Assembly (NCBI GenBank): GCA_038232255.1
Contig: JBBSIF010000037.1
Span: 1 to 18,477 of the forward strand
Length of the DNA: 18,477 bases
Direction of reading: 5' to 3'
Origin: JAWWPG01 sp038232255
Lineage (GTDB): Bacteria > Actinomycetota > Actinomycetes > Propionibacteriales > Nocardioidaceae
Part shown: positions 1 through 6,341 of the stretch, piece after piece
How positions within the stretch are numbered: the stretch's first letter is position 1
How the letters are laid out: every line of letters starts with the position of its first letter
The notes under the pieces: model-generated
Seen by the model: only the letters and a program-made list of their open reading frames with translations
Told to the model about the DNA's origin: nothing
Databases searched by the model: none
Made by a program: the position numbers and the translations under genes

Positions 1-380
1 CGATGGTCGACGGCCCCGAGGGTGGCGCCAAGGTCGCCATCGAGAGCTACGCGGCTCCCACCACACCCGACGGGGTCGCGCGCGACGTGACCCGTGACGA
101 GACCGACTCGATGTACGACAGGTATGTAGCCCCCCGGCTGCGCGGGCTCAGCCGGCGGAGCGTCAAGGCGCGCTCCTGCCTGTACACGGTCACAGCAGGA
201 GGCCGTTTCGTGCTTGACTTCCATCCGTCCGATCGAAACGTGATCGTCGCTTCCCCGTGCTCCGGGCACGGGTTCAAGCACTCGGCCGCGATCGGCGAGG
301 TGGTCGCTCAGCTGGCGACCCGCGGCGCATCCGACCTCGACATCAGCGCCTTCCGGCTGTCGGACAGCCGGGCAGGCTAG
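1..380 (+). CDS. C-terminal part of an FAD-dependent amine oxidase (monomeric sarcosine oxidase / N-methyl-L-tryptophan oxidase family)
   Basis: The gene is cut at its 5' end by the window; 126 codons remain, and the first in-frame ATG (position 3) is probably internal. Enzymes of this family oxidise N-methylated amino acids in the cytoplasm, using covalently bound FAD and releasing H2O2. The fragment carries the family's C-terminal signature. A CLYT motif has its Cys at 177-179, the position that attaches FAD covalently in monomeric sarcosine oxidase (CMYT there). It is followed by a D-x-HP motif and an SGHGFKHS-x(3)-GE segment of the FAD-binding domain. The protein ends soon after a DISxFRL motif, the normal C-terminus. 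The stop codon shares the tetranucleotide CTAG (377-380) with the stop of the convergent AMIN-like gene. The exact substrate cannot be told from this fragment. Confidence 0.85.
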   Translation, partial: MVDGPEGGAKVAIESYAAPTTPDGVARDVTRDETDSMYDRYVAPRLRGLSRRSVKARSCLYTVTAGGRFVLDFHPSDRNVIVASPCSGHGFKHSAAIGEVVAQLATRGASDLDISAFRLSDSRAG

Positions 381-1081
381 TGCCGGAGGTCGATCACGAG
401 GCGCGAGGGTCCGATCAGCTCGAAGACCCGGAACTGCACGCGCCCGCTCAACCCGAGGCCGAACGACACCGAGCCCTCGAAGTCCTCGACCAGTGCGGAC
501 GCGCGCAAGGTCGCAAGCTCGTAGGTCTGTGTCGTCGGGCCCTGGATGAGGGGCCTCCCCGAGCGCGTATGCGCGTCGGCGGGTGTCAGCCGGACCAGCA
601 TGAACGCCGTTCCGGGCAGGGCGACCGCCTTGCCTGACGAACCGACCAGGCTTTTCACGTATGCGACGTGATAGCCGGGTACCGCCCCGGTGAGGTCGAT
701 GACGACCCGGTCGTACGACCCGTGCCGGCCGGTCCGCAGCCCCACCACGTGCGGCGTCGGGCGGCGCTGGTGAACCACGTCAACGGTCGCGGCCGCAAAC
801 GCCGGCAGTGCGGGGCTGCTGCGCGTCGGCGTCACGGCGTTGGGCGACGTGCCCGTCGAGGGACCTGCGGGCTCGATCCGGGAGGCCGAAGTGTCGATGC
901 TCCTCCACACCGGCACGGACACGGCCAGCATTGCGAGACAGGCAGCTCCGCCCGCGACCCGGCGGCGGCGCCGGACACCGGCCCCACGCCTCACCATCTC
1001 GTCGGCGAGCGAGGGACGAGCCGAGATCGTCGTGGTCTCGTCGTGCAGCGCCGACGTTAGCCGGCCCTCCAGGTCGCTCAT
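377..1081 (-). CDS. Membrane-anchored AMIN-like domain protein, possible anti-sigma factor
   Basis: The 234-aa protein has three parts. A short cytoplasmic N-terminus (about 1-41) ends in an Arg-rich stretch. One hydrophobic segment follows (about 42-59), then a Pro/Ser/Thr-rich linker (about 60-106). The rest (about 107-234) is an AMIN-like domain with the pattern G-x-H-x-x-YDRVVIDLTG-x-VPGY-x-V-x-YV and a closing RLVIDL strand. Its ATG overlaps the TGA of the upstream SigE-family sigma gene in an ATGA (1078-1081), so translation is probably coupled. A short cytosolic tail, one membrane span and an outer sensor domain is the layout of many membrane anti-sigma factors, and the operon position fits. 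No zinc anti-sigma motif (HxxxCxxC) is visible, so that role is inferred. AMIN domains in other proteins bind the cell wall. It is a paralogue of the product of 1641-2158. Confidence 0.75.
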   Translation of the reverse strand: MSDLEGRLTSALHDETTTISARPSLADEMVRRGAGVRRRRRVAGGAACLAMLAVSVPVWRSIDTSASRIEPAGPSTGTSPNAVTPTRSSPALPAFAAATVDVVHQRRPTPHVVGLRTGRHGSYDRVVIDLTGAVPGYHVAYVKSLVGSSGKAVALPGTAFMLVRLTPADAHTRSGRPLIQGPTTQTYELATLRASALVEDFEGSVSFGLGLSGRVQFRVFELIGPSRLVIDLRH

Positions 1082-1602
1082 CCGGACTCCTGGGATCTCG
1101 TCGTGGACAGGTCGCCGCCCTCACCGAGGAGGACGCGGAGCCGCGCCAAGCCGCGTGAGGCATGGCTCTTGACGCTGCCGTTCGAGAGTCCGAGAGTGGC
1201 CGCGATCTCGGCCTCCGACCGGTCCTCGTAGTAGCGCAGGACGAGAACGGCGCGCTGTTGGGGCGGCAGCCGGCGCAGGGCGTCCATCATCGCGGCCCGC
1301 TCGGCCAGCGCACCGGCCGGATGCTCGACGCCTAGGTCCGGCAGCACGTCTGCCGGTCGTTCGAGCCGGTTGAGCTTCTGGCGCCACCAGGAGATCGAGG
1401 CGTTGGCGAGCACCCGCCGCGTGTAGGCCTCGGCCGCGGTTGGGTCCCGGAGCCGGGTCCAGGCCAGGTACGTCTTCGTCAGGGAGATCTGAAGCAGGTC
1501 TTCCGCCTGCGCAGGGTTCGAGGCGAGCAGGTACGCCGTACGCAGGAGGGCAGTGCCGCGCGCCCGGACGAAGTCAGCGTACTCAGCGTCGTGGCTTCGC
1601 AC
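1078..1602 (-). CDS. SigE-family (ECF-type) RNA polymerase sigma factor
   Basis: The 174-aa protein directs RNA polymerase to a specific promoter set. Region 2 spans about residues 6-75 and contains the AEDLLQ motif and a WxRxxxPxAY-like stretch typical of the SigE/Streptomyces-type ECF group. Region 4 (about 103-155) holds LPPQQRAVLVLRYYED and the recognition helix LSNGSVKSHASRGLARLR. The start is GTG at 1602-1600, because a strong AGGAGGTG ribosome site (1607-1614) lies at the right distance. The gene sits between two AMIN-like genes on the same strand: 38 nt after the upstream one and overlapping the downstream one by 4 nt. This makes a three-gene operon and suggests a sensor and regulator for envelope conditions. 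It is not necessarily orthologous to any named sigE gene. Confidence 0.92.
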   Translation of the reverse strand: MRSHDAEYADFVRARGTALLRTAYLLASNPAQAEDLLQISLTKTYLAWTRLRDPTAAEAYTRRVLANASISWWRQKLNRLERPADVLPDLGVEHPAGALAERAAMMDALRRLPPQQRAVLVLRYYEDRSEAEIAATLGLSNGSVKSHASRGLARLRVLLGEGGDLSTTRSQESG

Positions 1603-1640
1603 GGGTCACCTCCTGCCCCTGAGACCGAAGCGTTGCACTG

Positions 1641-2158
1641 TCAGTGGTGTACGTCGATGACCAGCCGGTCGGGCGAGTGCAGCTCGAGCACGCGGAACGT
1701 GTCGAGATGACTGAGCGCCAACCCGAACGACACGGTGCCCTCGAAGTCACCGGTGAACGCGACCCCCCGCAGCATCGGCATCGAGAGCTGCTCGAGCCGG
1801 GGACCGCCGTAGACGGAGTGCCCCTGGGCGTCGTGCGCCGTCGCAGGCGTCAGTCGGATCGCGATGAACCTCCTACCCGTCAGGGGACGGACCGACCCGA
1901 CGGGTCGTACCGCAGCTCCTTGACGTAGCGGACGTCGTACCCGGGGATCGGCCCCGTCGTGTCGATGACCACGCGGTCGTACGTCGCATGCTGGCCGTAC
2001 CGCAGGTCGGCCACGTGTGGGGTGGGTGTCACATCGCGCGTGACGCTCGGCGTGGGACTGGTGTCCCACACCGAGCGTGCGGAGCCCGGCGGGGCGAAGA
2101 GCGCCCCCATCAGGACCACCGTCACGACGACCAGGGCGCTCTTCAGTGCTGCACGCAT
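1641..2158 (-). pseudogene. Secreted AMIN-like domain protein, interrupted by a 1-nt frameshift
   Basis: Read from ATG 2158-2156, the protein starts with a signal-peptide-like segment (two basic residues, then a hydrophobic run ending near PPGSARS). It continues into an AMIN-like domain (YDRVVID-x-TG-x-IPGY-x-V-x-YVKEL) and stops at a TGA at about 1880. In another frame the domain resumes exactly where the paralogue at 377-1081 continues (LTGRRFIAIRLTP to LVIDVHH). The span is 518 nt, one short of a 173-codon frame. The break lies at a GGGG run (1883-1886, plus strand), so one missing base would restore a 172-aa protein. ATG 2158 is preferred over GTG 2167 because AGAGG lies 8 nt before it and is too close to the GTG. 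The gene may be a true mutation, an assembly error or, less likely, a -1 slip site. Confidence 0.75.
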
Positions 2159-2193
2159 CGCGTCCACCTCTTTCTGCTCCGGACGGGGCCCGT

Positions 2194-2208
2194 CAGGGAC
2201 GGTCCCTG
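2194..2208. promoter_or_regulatory. 15-bp palindrome in the leader of the AMIN-sigma operon
   Basis: CAGGGAC and GTCCCTG flank a single central base, forming a perfect inverted repeat 36 nt before the ATG of the AMIN-like gene at 2158. It lies just downstream of the predicted ECF promoter, so it could be an operator or a small hairpin in the leader RNA. No binding protein can be named from sequence alone. Confidence 0.4.
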
Positions 2209-2226
2209 TCCTGTGGTACTCGAGGA

Positions 2227-2252
2227 GACGCTGGCCGGCGCTGATCGGTTGT
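2227..2252 (-). promoter_or_regulatory. Candidate ECF-sigma promoter of the AMIN-sigma-AMIN operon
   Basis: On the minus strand an ACAACC hexamer (2252-2247) is separated by 16 nt from CGTC (2230-2227). Many actinobacterial ECF promoters combine an AAC-containing -35 with a CGTC -10 at this spacing. It sits immediately after the stop of the regulator gene and about 70 nt before the AMIN-like gene at 2158. If used by the sigma factor at 1078-1602, it would give autoregulation. The motif is short, so chance is possible. Confidence 0.4.
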
Positions 2253-2257
2253 CATGC

Positions 2258-3262
2258 CTAGATCCAGCCTTGCCGGCTGGCGTGCGCGGCGAGCTGGAAG
2301 CGGGTGGCCGTGCCGGTGCGGGCGAACAGCTGCTCGAGGTAGCGGAAGAAGGTGCGCCGGCTGATGCCGAGCATCGTCGCAACCTGCTCATCGCTGACGC
2401 CGGTGCTGAGCAGAGCGAGGAAGCGCATCTCGATCGGTTCCAGGCTGTTGTTGGACGGCGAGCCGTCGAGGCGTAGCGGTACGGCGCTCAGCCAGCACAT
2501 CTCCCACAGGCCGATGAGGGCCGACAACAGGCTGCACGGCTGCAGGATCAGCGCGGAGTGGCCCACGTCGGTCTCAGCGGTCGTCAACGAGACGATCGCC
2601 ACGGAGTCGTCGATGATCAGCAGTTTGACCGGCACATGCAGCAGGACCCGGGCGCGCTCGCCGGCTTTCATCGCCGGCGCGATGTTCCCCTCGAGGTAGT
2701 CCCGCATCTGGACCGCCTCGCTGGCGTAGACGTTTCGGCACGACACACCGCGACGCAGGTTGTCCATCTCCACCGGGTTGATGTCGGTGCCGGCGTGGTA
2801 GGGCGGGCAGTCCAGCCCTCGCACCTGCCGCCGGGCGCTGCGCTCCAGCATCTGCACCCTGTCGATGACGGCGCTCCCGCGCACCACCTCCAGCAGCCCG
2901 CGGGAGCCGTCTGTGCCGACCGTCCGCTGGTAGTGCGCGAAGGCCTGCAGGGTGACGGCACTCGCCTCCCGGATCTCGAGCTCGCGGCGGCGAGCCAGCA
3001 GCTCGAGAGCGGACTCCGGCGGCAGCGGGGTGATGCGGCTCGAGAGGCTGCGCAGCCCTCCGACCAGTCCGACGTCGGCCATCGCCTCGAGATCGGCGAA
3101 GACGTCGCTCGAGCTCCCGGCTGCCTCCGCCAGCTCCAGTGGCGTGAGCGGACCGGACGCCAGCAGGACGTCGTACATCCGAGCCTGCTCGTTGCTGAGC
3201 CCCAGGCTCTGCATCCGCGTGGCGACCGATGCGGAGACCAGGCCGGGGCGCGGCCCGTCCAT
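2258..3262 (-). CDS. TrmB/LuxR-type hybrid transcriptional regulator
   Basis: The 334-aa protein has a DNA-binding domain at each end. The N-terminus (about 15-90) is a winged-helix region of the TrmB type (LSNEQARMYDVLLASGPLT, then a helix-turn-helix with ELAEAAGSSS). The middle (about 120-260) resembles the phospholipase-D-like sensor fold seen in TrmB-family regulators, including a VKLLIIDDSVAIV core. The C-terminal 60 residues are a LuxR/GerE-like helix-turn-helix (LLSTGVSDEQVATMLGISRR). A response-regulator receiver domain is absent. The start at ATG 3262-3260 is a choice: the reading frame extends upstream, but the extra 91 residues are low-complexity Arg-rich sequence. No strong ribosome site is present, and Met17 is an alternative. 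The gene is divergent from the S53 peptidase gene, which it may control; the effector is unknown. Confidence 0.82.
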   Translation of the reverse strand: MDGPRPGLVSASVATRMQSLGLSNEQARMYDVLLASGPLTPLELAEAAGSSSDVFADLEAMADVGLVGGLRSLSSRITPLPPESALELLARRRELEIREASAVTLQAFAHYQRTVGTDGSRGLLEVVRGSAVIDRVQMLERSARRQVRGLDCPPYHAGTDINPVEMDNLRRGVSCRNVYASEAVQMRDYLEGNIAPAMKAGERARVLLHVPVKLLIIDDSVAIVSLTTAETDVGHSALILQPCSLLSALIGLWEMCWLSAVPLRLDGSPSNNSLEPIEMRFLALLSTGVSDEQVATMLGISRRTFFRYLEQLFARTGTATRFQLAAHASRQGWI

Positions 3263-3293
3263 GCTGGCGCCACTTCTTGTCTGGGCCACGTCT

Positions 3294-3316
3294 TGACACA
3301 TTAGTGCCACTGACAC
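3294..3316. promoter_or_regulatory. Repeated TGACAC motif between the divergent regulator and peptidase genes
   Basis: TGACAC occurs at 3294-3299 and again at 3311-3316 in the same orientation, 17 bp apart start to start. Between them lies the short palindrome AGTGCCACT. A TTGACA hexamer (3293-3298) overlaps the first copy. The position, between two divergent start codons, fits an operator for the TrmB/LuxR-type regulator. This is a pattern observation only. Confidence 0.3.
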
Positions 3317-3396
3317 CGATCCGCACCTGCCCGGTCGGCCAAGGGGTAGACAGTCTCCAGACCGCCGCAGGGGTGGTTCCGCACTCGAGGAGATCC

Positions 3397-5091
3397 ATGA
3401 GACGTGCCACCCTCCGGGCCGTCGGCGTGCTCGGCGCCGCCACGCTTTCGCTGCCGTTCGCGGCGGCCCTGACCCAGCCGGCATCCGCCGCCCACTCCGC
3501 CGGGCACCCGTCGCTGTCGACCACCAAGCACACAATCGAGCGGCTCTGCAGCAGACCCACCCGTCCAGGCATCATGGCGTGCTTCGCGCTGCGCCGGGTC
3601 GACAGCCTGCACCAGCACGTCGGGTCGCTGGCCCTGCCGAGCGGCTACGGGCCGGCGGATCTGCAGAGCGCGTACAAGATCAGCACCACCGGCGGCGCCG
3701 GCGCGACCGTCGCGATCGTCGACGCATACGACGACCCGAAGGCCGAGTCCGACCTCGCCTCCTACCGGTCTACGTACGGGCTGCCGCCCTGCACGACGGC
3801 GAACGGCTGCTTCAAGAAGGTGAACCAGAGCGGTCAGCAGGGCAGCTACCCGCCCGCCGACACCGGGTGGGCCGGCGAGATCAGCCTTGACGTCGACATG
3901 GTCTCGGCCGTCTGCCCCAACTGCAAGATCCTGCTCGTCGAGGCCACCAGCCCGACGACCGCCAACCTCGGCACCGCAGTCAACACGGCGGTCTCCCTCG
4001 GCGCCAAGTACGTCTCGAACAGCTACGGCGGCGGCGAGTCCAGCAGCGAGACCTCCTACGACACGAGCTACTACCGTCACGCCGGCGTCGCGATCACCGC
4101 GAGCACCGGCGACAACGGGTACGGCGTGTCCTACCCGGCGTCCTCTCCCTACGTCACCGCCGTGGGGGGCACGTCGCTGAGCCGGGCGAGCAGCACCCGC
4201 GGCTGGACCGAGAGCGCTTGGTCCGGCGCCGGCAGCGGTTGCTCCGGCTACGAGACCAAGCCGTCGTACCAGACCAATGTGGCCACCGGCTGCTCCCGCC
4301 GGGCCGTCGCCGACGTCTCCGCCGTCGCCGACCCCAACACCGGGGTTGCCGTCTACCAGACGTACGGCGGCAGCGGCTGGGCCGTCTACGGCGGCACGAG
4401 CGCCTCGGCGCCTATCATCGCCGGGGTCTACGCACTGGCGGGCACGCCGGGCGCCTCCGACAACCCGGCGAGCTACCCCTACGCGCACCCAGGCAACCTC
4501 TTCGACGTCACCACCGGCAGCAACGGGTCGTGCTCGACGACCGTGTGGTGCCACGCCGGGACAGGGTGGGACGGTCCGACCGGTCTCGGTACGCCCAACG
4601 GCACCGCGGCGTTCACGGCCGGCGGCGGTGGCGGTGGATGCACAGGCCAGCGGCTGGGCAATCCTGGTTTCGAGACCGGGTCGGCGGCGCCGTGGACGGC
4701 GACGTCCGGTGTCATCTCCGCCAACGGCTCCGGGCAGACCTCCCACTCGGGCAGCTACTTCGCGTGGCTCGACGGCTACGGCTCGTCGCACACGGACAAG
4801 GTCAGCCAGAGCGTGACGATCCCGGCAGGGTGTACGGCGAGCCTGAGCTTCTACCTGAAGATCACGACGAGTGAGAGCGGCTCCACGGCGTACGACGTGC
4901 TCACGGTCAGGGCCGGGACGACGGCAGTGGCGACGTACTCCAACGCCAACGCCACCGGGTCCTACGTGCTCCGGACGGTCAACCTCAGCCAGTTCGCCGG
5001 CCAGACGGTCAGCATCAGCTTCACCGGGGTGGAGGACGGCTCGCTGCAGACGTCGTTCGTCCTCGACGACACAGCTCTCACGTTGGGCTGA
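3397..5091 (+). CDS. Secreted S53-family (sedolisin) serine peptidase with C-terminal beta-sandwich domain
   Basis: The 564-aa product has a signal peptide (about 1-32, ending near ASAAHS), so the enzyme acts outside the cell. The catalytic domain spans about 80-405. The sedolisin Glu/Asp pair is in GEISLD (E161, D165), the oxyanion-hole Asp is in STGDNGY (D239), and the nucleophile is in GGTSAS (S335). A calcium-site pattern follows, with DVTTG and GWDGPTGLGTPNG. A hexaglycine hinge (409-414) leads to a domain of about 150 residues beginning GNPGFETG, resembling carbohydrate-binding or P-type beta-sandwiches. Only about 50 residues lie between the signal peptide and the catalytic domain, so the long activation propeptide of classical sedolisins is missing. 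ATG 3397 is chosen because GAGGAG (3387-3392) precedes it and the signal peptide begins there. It is divergent from the regulator at 2258-3262. Confidence 0.9.
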   Translation: MRRATLRAVGVLGAATLSLPFAAALTQPASAAHSAGHPSLSTTKHTIERLCSRPTRPGIMACFALRRVDSLHQHVGSLALPSGYGPADLQSAYKISTTGGAGATVAIVDAYDDPKAESDLASYRSTYGLPPCTTANGCFKKVNQSGQQGSYPPADTGWAGEISLDVDMVSAVCPNCKILLVEATSPTTANLGTAVNTAVSLGAKYVSNSYGGGESSSETSYDTSYYRHAGVAITASTGDNGYGVSYPASSPYVTAVGGTSLSRASSTRGWTESAWSGAGSGCSGYETKPSYQTNVATGCSRRAVADVSAVADPNTGVAVYQTYGGSGWAVYGGTSASAPIIAGVYALAGTPGASDNPASYPYAHPGNLFDVTTGSNGSCSTTVWCHAGTGWDGPTGLGTPNGTAAFTAGGGGGGCTGQRLGNPGFETGSAAPWTATSGVISANGSGQTSHSGSYFAWLDGYGSSHTDKVSQSVTIPAGCTASLSFYLKITTSESGSTAYDVLTVRAGTTAVATYSNANATGSYVLRTVNLSQFAGQTVSISFTGVEDGSLQTSFVLDDTALTLG

Positions 5092-5122
5092 TCGACCACA
5101 CGGGGGAACCATCGGGGGGTGG

Positions 5123-5162
5123 ACGAGTGGGTGGCTGCTTCGGCAGTCACCCACTCGTGGTT
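5123..5162 (+). terminator. Strong hairpin with UUCG tetraloop after the S53 peptidase gene
   Basis: ACGAGTGGGTG (5123-5133) pairs perfectly with CACCCACTCGT (5148-5158). The inner arms GCTGC and GCAGT extend the stem to 16 bp with one G-U pair, closed by a C(UUCG)G tetraloop. A short GGTTT follows. It begins 31 nt after the peptidase stop, as expected for an intrinsic terminator with a weak T-tract. It covers the upstream GTG (5127) that could otherwise be taken as the start of the glycosyltransferase. Confidence 0.8.
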
Positions 5163-5177
5163 TGTAGGCTGTCGCAG

Positions 5178-6341
5178 GTGCTCTCGCGGCTGCTCCACCG
5201 AGGCTCCGCGGGAGCTCCGACGCTCAGCGTCGTCGTACCGATCTTCAACGTCGCCCCGTACCTGCGCGAGTGCCTCGACTCGCTGGTGGCGCAGACCTAC
5301 CGCGACGTCGAGGTCATCCTCGTCGACGACGGGTCGACGGACGGGTCGACGGAGCTCGCCGCCAGGTACGCGCGGCGCCGGCGGAGCTGGCAGCTGGTGC
5401 ACAGCGACCACCGTGGCCCGGGGGGAGCTCGCAACCGGGGCGTGGCCCTCGCCCGGGGTGAGCTCCTCACGTTCCTGGACTCCGACGACCTACTTCCCGC
5501 CGATGCCCACGAGGCGATGGTGACGACGCTGCAGGCCAGCGGCTCCGACTTCGTCGTCGGCTCGCTGCTCCGGCTGGTGGACGGCGAGCACGTCCAACCG
5601 CCGTGGATCCGCCGTGCGCACGCCCAGCGCCGGGTCGCCATCACGCTGGACGAGTTCCCGGAGATCCTCGTCAACGTCTTCCCGTGGGACAAGGTGTTCC
5701 GCCGATCCTTCTACGACGACGCCGGACTCGTCTGGGCGGAGGGCATCCGCTACGAGGACCAGGTCTTCAGCACCGAGGCATACCTGCGGGCTGCCCGCTT
5801 CGACGTACTCCGCCGGCCGGTCTACGTGTGGCGTCTGCGGACCGACGGTACGTCGATCACGCAGCGCCGCTCGGACCTGGCCGACCTGCAGGACCGCGTC
5901 CGCACCAAGGAGATGACCACCGCCGTCGTGAGAGACCTGGGCTCGCCGAAGGTACTCCAGCACTGGGCACGCAACGGGCTTCCGGGCGACCTTCCCGTCT
6001 ACTTCCGGGAGATACCGGGCTGCGACGACGACTACTGGCAGCTGTTGAGCACGGCCACCCGCGCCCTCTTCGACGGGCTCCCGCCGATCGAGCGCGCGAA
6101 CCTTCCCGTCGCGCAACGGGTCCTCGGATGGCTGGTGGCCCGGGGTAGACGGGCTGACGCCGAGGCGCTGCTGCGTTGGTTGGACGAGCATCCAGGCCCG
6201 CCAGCGATCCGGGTGACACGCGAGGTGCCGTCCGCGGAGCTGCCCTTCTCGGACGACCCAGCGTCAGGCGTGCCTCAGGACGTCTTCGCGCTCACTGACG
6301 GCGAGCTCGAGAGGTGGCGGCGGACGCTCACAGGTCGGTAG
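5178..6341 (+). CDS. Family 2 glycosyltransferase (GT-A fold)
   Basis: The 387-aa cytoplasmic protein transfers a sugar from a nucleotide-activated donor to an unidentified acceptor, probably a wall polymer or glycan. The GT-A core runs from about residue 15, with LSVVVPIFN, LVDDGSTDGS (nucleotide-binding Asp pair near 50-51), a GGARNRG loop and the metal-binding FLDSDD (about 99-104). The ED of GIRYEDQVF (E193, D194) fits the catalytic-base region. The C-terminal 190 residues are less conserved and resemble the tail of wall-teichoic-acid-associated transferases. The frame is open from GTG 5127, but that start lies inside the hairpin at 5123-5158, so GTG 5178 is preferred; no clear ribosome site is visible. 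The gene is single and converges with the epimerase gene, overlapping it by 14 nt. Confidence 0.85.
   Translation: MLSRLLHRGSAGAPTLSVVVPIFNVAPYLRECLDSLVAQTYRDVEVILVDDGSTDGSTELAARYARRRRSWQLVHSDHRGPGGARNRGVALARGELLTFLDSDDLLPADAHEAMVTTLQASGSDFVVGSLLRLVDGEHVQPPWIRRAHAQRRVAITLDEFPEILVNVFPWDKVFRRSFYDDAGLVWAEGIRYEDQVFSTEAYLRAARFDVLRRPVYVWRLRTDGTSITQRRSDLADLQDRVRTKEMTTAVVRDLGSPKVLQHWARNGLPGDLPVYFREIPGCDDDYWQLLSTATRALFDGLPPIERANLPVAQRVLGWLVARGRRADAEALLRWLDEHPGPPAIRVTREVPSAELPFSDDPASGVPQDVFALTDGELERWRRTLTGR

Noticed and set aside
3301..5154. 617-aa open frame antisense to the S53 peptidase gene
   Set aside because: Arg/Gly/Val-rich composition without a recognisable domain; it mirrors the strong third-position GC of the peptidase gene.
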